Part shown: positions 15,405-24,308 of the stretch, one piece after another
How the letters are laid out: each line of letters begins with the position of its first letter
Numbering within the stretch: position 1 is the stretch's first letter
Source: Pseudomonadota bacterium
GTDB taxonomy: Bacteria; Pseudomonadota; Alphaproteobacteria; Rhodobacterales; Rhodobacteraceae
Assembly (NCBI GenBank): GCA_021845805.1
Contig: JAJZVD010000002.1
Span: 1-64,000, forward strand
DNA length: 64,000 nucleotides
Reading direction: 5' to 3'
The notes under the pieces: model-generated
Seen by the model: only the letters and a program-made list of their open reading frames with translations
Told to the model about the DNA's origin: nothing
Database searches by the model: none
Program-made: the position numbers and the translations under genes

Positions 15405-15469
15405 CGTGTTCTCCCTGTTCGCTGCGCGGAATGATATTCCATTTCCAGAATGGAACAAGGGGCCGCCGG

Positions 15470-16108
15470 TCAGGGCCGCCAGCGCAGGAAGTTCGCGATC
15501 AGCCGCAGCCCGGTGGCCTGGCTCTTTTCCGGGTGGAACTGGGTGCCCGCCACGTTGCCGCGTGCGACGATCGCGGTGATGTCGCCCGCATAATCCACAT
15601 GCGCCAGCCGGTCGGCCGGATCAGTCACGCGGAAGTGGTAGGAGTGCACGAAATAGGCATGCTCGCCAGTGTTCACCCCCGCCAGCAGTGGATGGGGGTG
15701 GTCGATCACCAGGTCGTTCCAGCCCATGTGCGGCACCTTCAGCCGGGGATCGGCAGGGGTAATCCGCACGACCTCGCCCGCGATCCAGTCAAAGCCGGGG
15801 GTGTCCTCGTATTCCAGCCCGCGGGTGGCCAGCATCTGCATCCCGATGCAGATGCCCAGGAAGGGGCGGCCCCTTGCCGTCACCGCCTCGTCGATCGCCT
15901 CGAACAGGCCGGGCACCGCCAGCAGGGCCCGGCGGCAGGCGGGGAAGGCGCCGTCGCCCGGCAGCACGATGCGGTCGGCGCGGGCCACGTCCTCGGGGCG
16001 CGCGCTGACGATCACCTGGCCGCCGCCGGTTTCGGCGGCGACGCGCTCGAACGCCTTGGCGGCCGAGTGCAGGTTGCCGGAATCATAGTCGACAAGGACG
16101 GTCAGCAT
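15470..16108 (-). CDS. hisH: Imidazole glycerol phosphate synthase, glutaminase subunit
   Basis: A 212-residue class I glutamine amidotransferase. It opens with VLVDYDSGNLHS, has the nucleophile elbow GICIGMQ (Cys about 87) and ends with the FHPEKSQ motif that supplies the His-Glu pair. It feeds ammonia to HisF in histidine synthesis. It lies 28 nt after hisB. The usual partners hisA and hisF do not follow within this window; a rhodanese gene does. Confidence 0.96.
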   Translation of the reverse strand: MLTVLVDYDSGNLHSAAKAFERVAAETGGGQVIVSARPEDVARADRIVLPGDGAFPACRRALLAVPGLFEAIDEAVTARGRPFLGICIGMQMLATRGLEYEDTPGFDWIAGEVVRITPADPRLKVPHMGWNDLVIDHPHPLLAGVNTGEHAYFVHSYHFRVTDPADRLAHVDYAGDITAIVARGNVAGTQFHPEKSQATGLRLIANFLRWRP

Positions 16109-16136
16109 GGCGCGGCCCTCTCAGTCCTGCGGCGCC

Positions 16137-16724
16137 TCACAGCGTTCCCTTGGTCGAGGGGATCGCGTCGCCCTTGCGCGGGTCGGGTTCCACCGCTTCG
16201 CGCAGGGCCCGGGCGACCGCCTTGAAGGTCGCCTCGGCGATGTGGTGGCTGTTGATGCCGTGCAGCATGTCGATGTGCAGCGTGATCCCGCCGTGGGTTG
16301 TCAGCGCCTGAAAGAACTCGCGCACCAGTTCGGTGTCGAACGTGCCGATCCTGGCGGTGGGGAAGGGGACGTTCCACAGCAGATAGGGGCGGCCCGAGAG
16401 ATCCAGCGCCGCGCGCACCTGCGCGTCATCCATCGGCAGGTGGCAGGCGCCATAGCGGCGGATGCCACGCTTGTCGCCCAGCGCCTTCGTCAGGGCCTGC
16501 CCCAGCGCGATGCCGGTATCCTCGACCGTGTGGTGGTCGTCGATGTGCAGGTCGCCCTTGGCGCGCACCGTCAGGTCGATCAGCGAATGGCGGGCCAGTT
16601 GTTCCAGCATGTGGTCGAAGAACCCGACCCCGGTCTGGATGTCATAGACCCCGGTTCCATCCAGATCGGCGCCAAGCGTGATCTGGGTTTCCGTGGTCCT
16701 GCGGGTGATCTCGGCCTTGCGCAT
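16137..16724 (-). CDS. hisB: Imidazoleglycerol-phosphate dehydratase
   Basis: 195 residues, full length for monofunctional HisB. Mn-binding motifs are visible: [36 protein letters not shown] and [12 protein letters not shown]. It catalyses the sixth step of histidine synthesis. It is the first gene of a hisB-hisH unit with its start at 16724. A TATAAC -10-like hexamer (16755-16750) about 26 nt upstream may mark the promoter, although the -35 is weak. Confidence 0.97.
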   Translation of the reverse strand: MRKAEITRRTTETQITLGADLDGTGVYDIQTGVGFFDHMLEQLARHSLIDLTVRAKGDLHIDDHHTVEDTGIALGQALTKALGDKRGIRRYGACHLPMDDAQVRAALDLSGRPYLLWNVPFPTARIGTFDTELVREFFQALTTHGGITLHIDMLHGINSHHIAEATFKAVARALREAVEPDPRKGDAIPSTKGTL

Positions 16725-16749
16725 CGGCGCCTCCAGCGGTTGCGGGGGC

Positions 16750-16755
16750 GTTATA
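16750..16755 (-). promoter_or_regulatory. Candidate -10 element for hisB-hisH
   Basis: TATAAC on the minus strand, 26 nt upstream of the hisB ATG. No convincing -35 is visible at the right spacing. Confidence 0.3.
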
Positions 16756-16831
16756 GGCGCGCAGGCAGGGCCGGGGAAGCACCGATTTTCTGCGGCGCGA
16801 CCACAGGGGCTGTTGGCCTGGGGGGCAAGGG

Positions 16832-16860
16832 AAGCACAAAGGGCACCCCGAAGGGTGCCC
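16832..16860 (-). terminator. Terminator downstream of tRNA-Gly copy 1
   Basis: GGGCACCC (16841-16848) and GGGTGCCC (16853-16860) form an 8-bp stem with a 4-nt loop (TTCG on the minus strand). On the minus strand it is followed by TTTGTGCTT. It lies 9 nt after the encoded CCA end. Confidence 0.8.
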
Positions 16861-16869
16861 TGTTTGATC

Positions 16870-16944
16870 TGGAGCGGGCGAAGGGATTCGAACCCTCGAC
16901 CCTAACCTTGGCAAGGTTATGCTCTACCCCTGAGCTACGCCCGC
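16870..16944 (-). tRNA. tRNA-Gly (anticodon GCC), copy 1
   Basis: The minus strand reads GCGGGCGTAGCTCAGGGGTA and folds as a full cloverleaf. Acceptor GCGGGCG/CGCCCGC, anticodon loop TTGCCAA, T-arm GAGGGTTCGAATCCCTT and an encoded CCA are all present. It is identical over its full 75 nt to the copy at 26192-26266, while the flanks differ from the first base outside. Confidence 0.97.
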
Positions 16945-16957
16945 ACTCCGTGCAGGG

Positions 16958-16986
16958 TCACTAGCGCATGTGCGCGGGGGGGGCAA
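16958..16986 (-). promoter_or_regulatory. Promoter of tRNA-Gly copy 1
   Basis: On the minus strand TTGCCC (16986-16981), 17 nt, TAGTGA (16963-16958), about 14 nt before the tRNA 5' end. The 204-nt gap up to 17148 also holds the leader of the LysR gene on the plus strand. Confidence 0.6.
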
Positions 16987-17148
16987 GAGGCTCTGAACCG
17001 GGTTCGGCGGCTTTGTGATGGGCAGAGGGCCGAGGGGCAGGTGGGCGGGCCAGGCCGGGCCGCCGCCGGGCCAGCGCCTGCCGGCTGGCGCCATTTTCCG
17101 GCTTGCTGTAAGGCCCGTTCTGCATTCACACGGGTGATGGAGGGGCGG

Positions 17149-18069
17149 ATGCGCTTCAAGCGGCTCGACATGAACCTGCTGCCTGCGCTGGACGTTCTGC
17201 TGCGGTTGCGGAATGTCTCGAAGGCGGCCGACGAGATGTGCATCACCCAATCGGCCATGAGCAATGCGCTGGGCCGGCTGCGGACCTTCTTCGACGATCC
17301 GCTGCTGATCCAGGTGGGCCGCCGGATGGAACTGTCGCCCTTTGCGCAGACCCTGCAGGGCCCGCTGCGCGATGTGATGATGCGGGTGGAAAGCACGGTC
17401 ATCACAAGCCCGCATTTCGATCCTGCGACCAGCACGCGCGAGTTCTCGATCGTGCTGTCGGACTATTCGCTGGCGGTTCTGGGCGGCCCGCTGATGCAGC
17501 ATCTGGCGGCCGAGGCGCCGGGCCTGCGGGTCAACCTGCGCCCGCAGGTGGCCGCGCCGGAACGGCTGCTGCAAAGCGGCGAGATCGATCTGATGGTCGT
17601 GCCGGAATATCTGGCCACCGCACCCCAGCCGCAGGAACTGCTGTTCGAGGATGCGCTGTGCGTCATCGTCTGCGCTGCGGGCGCGCATCGCGACGGGCTG
17701 GATGCCGACACCTTCCGACGTGCGCAGCATGTGGTGATGGAGCCGTTCTCCGGCCAGGAAAGCTATGCCTGGCGGGCGATGCGGCAGGCCGGGATCGATG
17801 CCGCGAAGGCGGTGTCGACCTATGCCTTCGGCTCGATTCCCGATCTGGTGCGGGGAAGCGACCGGATCGGCGTGATCCAGGAACGTCTGGCGCGCCGTGC
17901 CGTGGCCACCGGAAGGTTCCACAGCTTTGCCCTGCCGATTCCCCTGCCGCCGCTGCGCCAGTCGCTCCAGTGGCACGAGCACCGCAGCCGCGATCCGGGG
18001 CTGGTGTGGATGCGCGCGGCGCTGCGCACGGTGGCCAATCCCGAGGCCGAGACGGCGGCCCTGATCTGA
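17149..18069 (+). CDS. LysR-family transcriptional regulator
   Basis: A 306-residue LysR regulator. The winged helix-turn-helix is at residues 6-64 (LPALDVLLRLRNVSKAADEMCITQSAMSNALGRL), of the NodD/PnbR-like subgroup, followed by a periplasmic-binding-protein-like effector domain (TREFSIVLSDYSLAVL). GGAGG stands 5 nt before the ATG at 17149; ATG 17137 is a weaker alternative. It converges on the FAD monooxygenase gene and is the only regulator gene inside the catabolic cluster between the two tRNA-Gly genes. Control of the divergent promoters at 20526-20983 is an inference. Confidence 0.88.
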   Translation: MRFKRLDMNLLPALDVLLRLRNVSKAADEMCITQSAMSNALGRLRTFFDDPLLIQVGRRMELSPFAQTLQGPLRDVMMRVESTVITSPHFDPATSTREFSIVLSDYSLAVLGGPLMQHLAAEAPGLRVNLRPQVAAPERLLQSGEIDLMVVPEYLATAPQPQELLFEDALCVIVCAAGAHRDGLDADTFRRAQHVVMEPFSGQESYAWRAMRQAGIDAAKAVSTYAFGSIPDLVRGSDRIGVIQERLARRAVATGRFHSFALPIPLPPLRQSLQWHEHRSRDPGLVWMRAALRTVANPEAETAALI

Positions 18070-18082
18070 CCCCCCGGGGGCG

Positions 18083-19207
18083 TCAGATCGGGTCGATCAG
18101 CGCCACCACCGACCGGCCCATGATCGCCTGGTGTTCCTGATGGCTGCCGCCGGTCACCTCGATCTCTGACAGGCGGGCAGAGTTTTCCACCACCATCCGG
18201 CAGCGATCCCAGCGCCGGGCTTCATGCGCGGCGAAGGCAGTTGCGACATCGTCGGCCTTCGCAAGCTCTTCGGCCAGAACGACGCCGTCTTCCATGCCGA
18301 TGCAGGCCCCGGCACCCAGGTGCGGCGTCGTCGCATGGGCGGCGTCGCCGATCAGCATCACCCGGCCGCGGTGCCAGGGCAGGGGCAACAGCAGCTTTTC
18401 CAGCGGGCGATAGATGATCTGGCTCTGCGGGCCCAGCCCGTTCTTCACCGCGGTCAGGACGGGCGAGGGGAATTGGTCGAGCAGTGCGCGCATCGCGGGC
18501 AACAGGGCCTCGGCGGGGATGCGGGCGCGCTCGGGCTGGTCTTCAGTGATGAAGATGTAGCTGCGTGTCCGGTCCACCGGGTTGATCCCTGCCTTCAGGC
18601 CCCGGACCATCCACATGGTCAGCGTCTCGACCTCGGCGGGGGTCGGCAGCTCCGCCCGCCAGACCGCCTGCCCCACATAGGTCGGGCTGGGGGCCCCGGG
18701 CATGATCGCCGCGCGGGTGGCCGAATAGAGGCCGTCAGCGCCGACCACGGCATCGTAAAGACCCGTGCTGCCGTCCGTGAAGGCCACCTGCACGCCGTCG
18801 GCCGTCTCGGTGAGGGTGGTGAAACTGCGCCCCAGCCGCACCCGGACGCCCGCCGCCCGGGTGGCTTCTGACAGGATGGCGGCCAGCGTCGGCCGCATGA
18901 TGGCGGCATTTCCGGGCAGTGCGAGCCCCGGCGCGGGCGGTGTCGGCAGTCGCGCAATCTGCGAATCGTCTGCCGGGTTGCGGATCACGAGGCCGTCCGT
19001 CACCGCCCCTGTCTGGCAGAACCGATCCAGGATCCCCAGCGCCAGGAACACCCGCAGCGTGGCGCCGTGCAGGCTGATGCCCGCGCCGTAGTTGCGCCAG
19101 TCGGGGTCCATCTCGATCAGATCGACCTGCCAGCCGCCGCGCGCCAGCATGATGGCCGCCGACATCCCGGCAAAGCCGCCACCGATCACCAGACACTTGC
19201 CCTTCAT
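18083..19207 (-). CDS. FAD-dependent monooxygenase (aromatic hydroxylase type)
   Basis: A 374-residue class A flavoprotein monooxygenase. It has GxGxxG at residues 9-14 (CLVIGGGFAGMSAAIML), the conserved DG motif in VVGADGLYSATR, and the GD motif VMLIGDAAHATTPHLGAG. Such enzymes hydroxylate aromatic rings, or decarboxylate while hydroxylating, with NAD(P)H and O2. The start overlaps the Rieske gene stop (ATGA), so the Rieske ferredoxin and this enzyme are made together, which is unusual because class A flavoproteins need no ferredoxin. The substrate is unknown. Confidence 0.87.
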   Translation of the reverse strand: MKGKCLVIGGGFAGMSAAIMLARGGWQVDLIEMDPDWRNYGAGISLHGATLRVFLALGILDRFCQTGAVTDGLVIRNPADDSQIARLPTPPAPGLALPGNAAIMRPTLAAILSEATRAAGVRVRLGRSFTTLTETADGVQVAFTDGSTGLYDAVVGADGLYSATRAAIMPGAPSPTYVGQAVWRAELPTPAEVETLTMWMVRGLKAGINPVDRTRSYIFITEDQPERARIPAEALLPAMRALLDQFPSPVLTAVKNGLGPQSQIIYRPLEKLLLPLPWHRGRVMLIGDAAHATTPHLGAGACIGMEDGVVLAEELAKADDVATAFAAHEARRWDRCRMVVENSARLSEIEVTGGSHQEHQAIMGRSVVALIDPI

Positions 19208-19569
19208 CTCTCGCTTCCTCCCCGCCCTGCGACGTGGTCAGGCACGAGGATCGTTCCGTCCTCGTCCACATGCAGGGCAACCTTTGTCAATCTGCGGCCA
19301 AGGCAGGGACCGGCGATACAGTCCCCGCTGGCAATGTCGAACAGCGCGCCATGGGCATGGCATTCCAGATGGCGGCCGTCGCCGCTCAGATAGGCGTCGG
19401 TCCGCCAGGCCATCGGGGTCCCGCCGCGGTAATGCGGGCAGGCATCGGCATAGGCCAGAAGCTGCCCGTCATGCCAAAGCACGATGACGCGGCGCGGCGC
19501 GCCGGGCGCGGGCAGGAAGCCCCGCGTGGCGCCCTTGGGCACATCGTCGATGTGGCACAGGCGCAGCAT
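19204..19569 (-). CDS. Rieske [2Fe-2S] ferredoxin-like protein
   Basis: A 121-residue Rieske domain with ligands CPH (Cys44, His46) and CHAH (Cys70, His73). The start MLRLCHIDDVPKG at 19569 is chosen; the longer frame runs into the dioxygenase gene's 3' end. It lies 17 nt after the VOC dioxygenase gene and overlaps the monooxygenase gene by 4 nt. Proteins of this size serve as electron carriers for ring-attacking oxygenases, or maintain the ferrous iron of extradiol dioxygenases. Which of these applies here cannot be told. Confidence 0.85.
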   Translation of the reverse strand: MLRLCHIDDVPKGATRGFLPAPGAPRRVIVLWHDGQLLAYADACPHYRGGTPMAWRTDAYLSGDGRHLECHAHGALFDIASGDCIAGPCLGRRLTKVALHVDEDGTILVPDHVAGRGGSER

Positions 19570-19586
19570 CGCAGGCCGCCCCTGTT

Positions 19587-20525
19587 TCACTTGCCCTCGG
19601 GGCCGCCGCCCGGCGCCCATTTCTCGCGCCATTGCAGCAGGAAGATCTGCGATGCCTCGGGGCCCGACGGCGCCTCGCGCGCGACCCAGCTGTCATCGTG
19701 CTTGTCCATGTCGGCGTCGTATTCGACATGGCAGCCCAGCGGGCTGTTGAAATACCAGAACCAGTTCGACCCGAACTTGTGCCGACCCGGCCCCCAGAAG
19801 CTTTGATAGCCCTTGCGCGTGAACCGGCTGCCCGCCACCATCAGCTCGGTCGGGCCGCCCATGTGGAAGGCCAGATGCTCGCAGCCCTGCATGTACTCGG
19901 GGGTGCGGATGAAGAAGTGGGTGTGGTGGTCGTCGTTCGCCGCGGGCCGCAGGAAGGGGCCGGCGCCGGTCAGGACATCGGTGATCCGGAAGCCCAGCCG
20001 CCCGGTGTAGAAGGCCACGATCTTGTCCATGTCCGGCACGAAAAGCACGACATGGCTGAGCGAGCGCGGCCGTGCGGGCATGTCCTCCCAGACACCGATC
20101 TCGTTCGCGGCGCGCTGCGCGGGCGCGCCCGGGGCGTTGATCTTCTCGGCTGGCAGGTCAAGCGGGCGGCGGCGGGTGATCTGGACCTTCAGGTTGAAGC
20201 CAAGCGGGTCGCGGAACTCGATGGAACCGTCGGCCAGCCGCGTTACGCGGCGGTCCTTCGCCAGTTCGGCCTCGATCGCGTCGATCGCAGAGGCGTCGCG
20301 CACACCAAGCACCTGCTGGCGCAGCATCGACCGCGTGGACAGCGCCTCGGGCAGGCGCGGATCGTCGCGTTTGCGCAGGATGATGCCGGTTCCGTCAAGC
20401 GCCTCGTAGAGTCCGCCGGTCTCGTCCTGATCGACCGGCGCAAGCCCGAAGTCCTCCAGATACCGCTGCGCGCCGACAAGGTCGTCGACGCCAAAGACCA
20501 GATAATCCAGCCCGCTGATCTGCAT
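19587..20525 (-). CDS. VOC-superfamily extradiol dioxygenase-like protein
   Basis: A 312-residue two-domain vicinal-oxygen-chelate protein, the usual length for type I extradiol ring-cleavage dioxygenases. The C-terminal domain keeps a plausible metal triad: His158 (SLSHVVLFV), His217 or His221 (CEHLAFHM) and Glu268 (GCHVEYDADMD). FGSNWFWYFNSPLGCHVEY is typical of this enzyme group. It begins the minus-strand operon VOC-Rieske-monooxygenase; GGAGGAGAGAG lies before the ATG. The ring substrate is unknown. Confidence 0.83.
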   Translation of the reverse strand: MQISGLDYLVFGVDDLVGAQRYLEDFGLAPVDQDETGGLYEALDGTGIILRKRDDPRLPEALSTRSMLRQQVLGVRDASAIDAIEAELAKDRRVTRLADGSIEFRDPLGFNLKVQITRRRPLDLPAEKINAPGAPAQRAANEIGVWEDMPARPRSLSHVVLFVPDMDKIVAFYTGRLGFRITDVLTGAGPFLRPAANDDHHTHFFIRTPEYMQGCEHLAFHMGGPTELMVAGSRFTRKGYQSFWGPGRHKFGSNWFWYFNSPLGCHVEYDADMDKHDDSWVAREAPSGPEASQIFLLQWREKWAPGGGPEGK

Positions 20526-20983
20526 GTCTCTCTCCTCCGACGGGGCGCGGTGGCGGTCCGCAGCGCCACGGCCGCGCCGGTTCCGCGCGATCCGGGCACC
20601 CGTGGTCCGGCCTGCGCCCGGATGATCCCCCGCTTCCCTCTAGTGCGGTGCAGAGGAATTGATGAAACGGATTCGATGAATTCCATCTATTCACTCCGGG
20701 AATGCCTTGGCGCAGATCCCGCGGCGCCGCGATCGCAACGGCGACGGTCCTGATGAATGGATTTGGTGAATTCTTGCGATCATGAATATCAATTTCAGGA
20801 ATTCTACCGGATGTGACTAGCTTGCCCGCATGGGAGCAGGCGGTGCCGTGACGGGTCGTTTCGACGATCCGGGTGCCGAGGGACATCGGCGCCTGACGGC
20901 GACCATCGGCGCTTGCGCAACAGGGCAGACGCGGCCCGCCCGCGCGGCCGGTGGCCTGCGGCAGGACCATCTGGGAGGGACTG
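20526..20983. promoter_or_regulatory. Divergent promoter region of the catabolic cluster with a repeated operator-like site
   Basis: This 458-nt gap is clearly less GC-rich in its middle and contains no credible gene. A site of about 24 bp starting TGATGAA and ending GATGAATTC (20660-20683) recurs with one gap and a few changes at 20751-20773 (ending GGTGAATTC). Each copy contains an imperfect ATTn-n-GAAT dyad. One copy lies toward each divergent gene. A candidate plus promoter is TTTCAG, 17 nt, ACTAGC around 20790-20820. Binding by the cluster's LysR regulator would be the simplest reading. Confidence 0.5.
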
Positions 20984-21886
20984 ATGACGGACTTTCGAAA
21001 CACGATGGCGGCCGCGCTCGGGATCGCGGGGCTTGCACTGGTCGGCGCGACCGCCGCGCAGGCGGTCGAGAACGGAACGCTGCAATATCCGGCGGGATCG
21101 TCGGGCTTCACTTCGGCCGCCTTGCCGCCGATGCCCGGGTTCTACTTCCTGTCGCAGACCTCGTTCAGCAGCGCCGACCGCCTGAACGACGCGCATGGCG
21201 ACAAGCTGCCGATCCCCTTCAAGCTGGGCGCGGCCGCGCAGACGCTGCGCGGGCTTTACGTCAGCAACCAGCAGGTGCTTGGGGGCCAGGTCTGGGGCCA
21301 GGTGGTGCTGCCGCTGGTCAATCTCGATCTGACCACGCCGGCCGGCAAGGGCAGCGACTTCTCGCTGGCCGATGTCACCGGCACGGTCGGGCTTGTCTGG
21401 CACCTCAGCCGCAGTTCCACGGTCGCGGCCGGGCTGGATGTCGTCTTCCCCACCGGCAGCTATTCCGCCAGCCGGATCGCCAATGTCGGGCAGAACCATG
21501 GCTCGCTGCAGCCGACGGTGGCCTATCACTACACCGCCCCGAGCGGATGGGAGTTCGCAGCCTCGCTGCGCGCGATCTTCAACGACCGCAATGACGCCAC
21601 CGACTACAAGAGCGGCGATGTCATCGTTGCCGATTACGCGGTGGGCTACAAGGTCGGCGACTTCTGCTATGGCGTCTCGGGCTACTACCTGAAGCAGATC
21701 AGCGACGACACCGGCCCGACCGCGCCGCCCGGCGGCAACCGCGCCGAGGGCTTCGGGATCGGCCCGTCGATCAGCTATGTTCCCAACCCCGCCACGATGA
21801 TCACGCTTTCCCTCCAGAATGATCTGGTCGCGCGCAACCTGCCGCAGGGCACCACCCTGCAGCTTGCCGCGACGCTGCACTTCTAG
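20984..21886 (+). CDS. Outer-membrane channel of the phenol-degradation (SphA/MetA-pathway) family
   Basis: A 300-residue protein. Residues 1-27 form a signal peptide (AALGIAGLALVGATAAQA), and the rest alternates short amphipathic strands typical of a beta-barrel. The segments FPTGSYSASRIANVGQNH and LQPTVAYHYTAPSGWEFAAS fit the family found in aromatic degradation operons (PF13557). It ends in an aromatic residue (LAATLHF) as outer-membrane proteins do. GGGAGGGA precedes the ATG at 20984. It is the first gene of the plus-strand operon and likely admits the hydrophobic substrate. Confidence 0.85.
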   Translation: MTDFRNTMAAALGIAGLALVGATAAQAVENGTLQYPAGSSGFTSAALPPMPGFYFLSQTSFSSADRLNDAHGDKLPIPFKLGAAAQTLRGLYVSNQQVLGGQVWGQVVLPLVNLDLTTPAGKGSDFSLADVTGTVGLVWHLSRSSTVAAGLDVVFPTGSYSASRIANVGQNHGSLQPTVAYHYTAPSGWEFAASLRAIFNDRNDATDYKSGDVIVADYAVGYKVGDFCYGVSGYYLKQISDDTGPTAPPGGNRAEGFGIGPSISYVPNPATMITLSLQNDLVARNLPQGTTLQLAATLHF

Positions 21887-21948
21887 GCGCGCGCGGCGCA
21901 TCCCACCCCCCGGCCGATCCCGGCCGGGGCAACCGGAAAGGGTATGGC

Positions 21949-23100
21949 ATGACTTCGGGAAAACTGGGCGCAAGCGCCCTTGCCGCGCTGCTGGTGGCGC
22001 ATTGCGCGGGCATGCTGGATCTGGTGGCGCTGCCGGTCTGGGTCGGCGCTCTGGTCGAGCGGTTCGGATTTTCACCCCGCAGCGCCGGGATGCTGGCCAC
22101 GCTGTTCCTGCTGGGCGCGGTGGTGGCCAGCCTGCTTGTCGCGCCGCGCTTCCACCGGCTGCGGCCGGGGGTCCTGAGCCCGGTGGCCTTTGCCCTGTCG
22201 GCCCTGGCCTTCGCGCTGGCCGCGACGCGCAGCGATCTGGGATCGCTTGCCGTCCTGCATCTGCTGGCGGGTCTCTGCACCGGCACGGCGCTGAGCGCGG
22301 TGCATGGCACGATGGGCCGCACCGCGCGCCCGCACCGGGTCTTTGCGCTGGCCGGGGTTGCGGTCGGGGCGCTGGGGGTTGTCATGCTGGGGGTGCTGCC
22401 GCAGATCATGATCGTGGCGGGGGGGCATGCGCTGTTCGTGGCCTTCGCGCTGGCGATGGCCGCAGCGGCGGCCGCCACGGCCCTGGCCTTCCCGAAGCCC
22501 GAGACGCTGCTGGCGGCCCAGTCCCACAGCCTGTCCGGCGTGGGCCGCGGCGTCTGGCTGATCATTCTGGGGATCAGCACCATGACGCTGAACCAGGCGA
22601 TGGTGTTCAGCTTCGTCGAGGTGATCGGCAAGATGCGCGGCTATCCCACGGGGCAAGTCCTGGGCGTGCTGATCGCGCTGGGGCTGGTGAACTTCGCGCT
22701 GGCCGCGCCGCTTGCGGTGGTGCTGGAACATCGCATCCGGGCCGAGACGGTGGTGCGCCTGGGCCCCGCGGTGCAGGCGGTCTTTGCGCTGGTCGTCACC
22801 GGCTCGGGGGTGTTCCCGCTTTGGGCACCGGTCGCGGCAAGCTTCGTTGCGGTGCAGATCTTCACCCATACCTTCGCCTTCGGCCTGCTGGCGCGGATCG
22901 AGCCGACGGGCCGCGCGGTGGCGGCAACCCCGGCCATGCTGATGTCGGGGGCGGCGCTGGGCCCGATCCTGGGCGGCGCGCTGGCCGAGGCTTTCGGCTA
23001 CCAGGCGCTGGGATATGTCGCGGTGGTGATCGCGCTGATCTCGGTCGTTCTCTTCTCTCTCGGCTGTGCGGACGGCCGGGGCCGACCGGTGGCGGCCTGA
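21949..23100 (+). CDS. Major facilitator superfamily transporter
   Basis: 383 residues, highly hydrophobic, about 12 predicted membrane segments, for example MLATLFLLGAVVASLLVA and VVIALISVVLFSLG. The half-repeat signature is weak (RFHRLRPG after helix 2). It lies 62 nt after the outer-membrane channel gene and 43 nt before the alpha/beta hydrolase gene, so it is probably the inner-membrane importer, or exporter, of the pathway compound. Confidence 0.83.
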   Translation: MTSGKLGASALAALLVAHCAGMLDLVALPVWVGALVERFGFSPRSAGMLATLFLLGAVVASLLVAPRFHRLRPGVLSPVAFALSALAFALAATRSDLGSLAVLHLLAGLCTGTALSAVHGTMGRTARPHRVFALAGVAVGALGVVMLGVLPQIMIVAGGHALFVAFALAMAAAAAATALAFPKPETLLAAQSHSLSGVGRGVWLIILGISTMTLNQAMVFSFVEVIGKMRGYPTGQVLGVLIALGLVNFALAAPLAVVLEHRIRAETVVRLGPAVQAVFALVVTGSGVFPLWAPVAASFVAVQIFTHTFAFGLLARIEPTGRAVAATPAMLMSGAALGPILGGALAEAFGYQALGYVAVVIALISVVLFSLGCADGRGRPVAA

Positions 23101-23143
23101 CCGCCCGACCTTCCGCGTTGCCGACCCAAAGGAACCCTGACCC

Positions 23144-24304
23144 ATGGCAATGTTCGACTATTTTCCCAACTATGTCTGGAACCTGACCGTTGCCATCGCG
23201 CTGGCCAGCGGTGGCGAGATGGGCGAGATCATGGACATGTGCCAGCCGCTGCGCAGCCGCGCCCAGGCGGGCGAGGATGTCGGAACGGCCGATTTCCTGC
23301 GCGCCTGGGTTGCGGTGGCCGAGCGGCTGGAGGGACTGGCGGCCGAGGATGTGGCGGCCGGGCGGCTGCTGTCGTCGGGTGACAAGCTGAAGCGCGCGGC
23401 GCTTTACTACATCCTGGCCGAACGCATGCAGGCGGCGGGCAGCGAGGGTCGGATAGAGACCTATCGCAAGGGGCTTGCGGCCTTTCTCGCGGGAACGGCG
23501 CAATCGGGGGATCGGGTCTCGCGCTTCGAAATCCCCTACGGCGGCAACACGATCCCGGTTCTCTATACCCCCGCCGAAGGGGTCGAGGGGCCCGCGCCCG
23601 CGGTCGTCTACCTGAACGGGCTCGATAGCTGCAAGGAACTGCTCTACTGGTCGTTCCTGCCGCATGCTCTGGCGCGGCGGGGGATCGCCACGCTCTGCGT
23701 CGATCAGCCGGGCACCGGCGAAAGCCTGCGCCTGCAGGGCATGACCGCACATCACGACAGCGAGGCCTGGGGCACGCCGGTGTTCGACTGGCTGGCCGCC
23801 CGCCCCGATGTCGATGCCGCCCGGATCGGCATCACCGGCATTTCGCTGGGCGGCTACTACGCCCCGCGGGTCTGCGCCTTCGAGCCCCGCTTCGCCTCCG
23901 GCGCGGTCTGGGGGGCGAACCACAACTGGGCCGAGGTGCAGGCGCGGCGGCTGCGGCGCGAGGGCGAAAACCCGGTGCCGCATTACTGGAACCACGTCAT
24001 GTGGGTGTTCGGGGCGAAGGACATGGATGACTTCTTCGCCAAGGCGCGCGGCATGTGCCTGGATGGCGTGATGGACCGGATCCGGGTGCCCTTCCTGATC
24101 ACCCATGGCGCACAGGACCGCCAGATCAGCCCCGATTACGCGCAGCAAAGCTACGACCAGTTGGTGAACTCTACCCGGCGGGAGCTGAAGATCTTTACCG
24201 AACGCGAGGGGGGCGTGGAGCATGTCGGCGCCGACAACATGAGCTTCGGTCGAAGCTACATCGCCGACTGGTTTGCCGAGACGCTCGGCGGGCGGCTGGG
24301 GTGA
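23144..24304 (+). CDS. Alpha/beta hydrolase, C-C bond hydrolase-like (DHPON hydrolase type)
   Basis: 386 residues. An N-terminal helical region of about 125 residues precedes the hydrolase fold, as in 2,6-dihydroxypseudooxynicotine hydrolase and relatives. The nucleophile is in GISLGG (Ser234), the acid in GAQDRQ (Asp325) and the base in VEHVGADN (His360). VVYLNGLDSCKE supplies the oxyanion region. Those relatives cleave carbon-carbon bonds of ketone products of ring oxidation, which fits the oxygenase genes next door. Family placement is from architecture; the substrate is open. Confidence 0.82.
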   Translation: MAMFDYFPNYVWNLTVAIALASGGEMGEIMDMCQPLRSRAQAGEDVGTADFLRAWVAVAERLEGLAAEDVAAGRLLSSGDKLKRAALYYILAERMQAAGSEGRIETYRKGLAAFLAGTAQSGDRVSRFEIPYGGNTIPVLYTPAEGVEGPAPAVVYLNGLDSCKELLYWSFLPHALARRGIATLCVDQPGTGESLRLQGMTAHHDSEAWGTPVFDWLAARPDVDAARIGITGISLGGYYAPRVCAFEPRFASGAVWGANHNWAEVQARRLRREGENPVPHYWNHVMWVFGAKDMDDFFAKARGMCLDGVMDRIRVPFLITHGAQDRQISPDYAQQSYDQLVNSTRRELKIFTEREGGVEHVGADNMSFGRSYIADWFAETLGGRLG

Positions 24305-24308
24305 GGCG

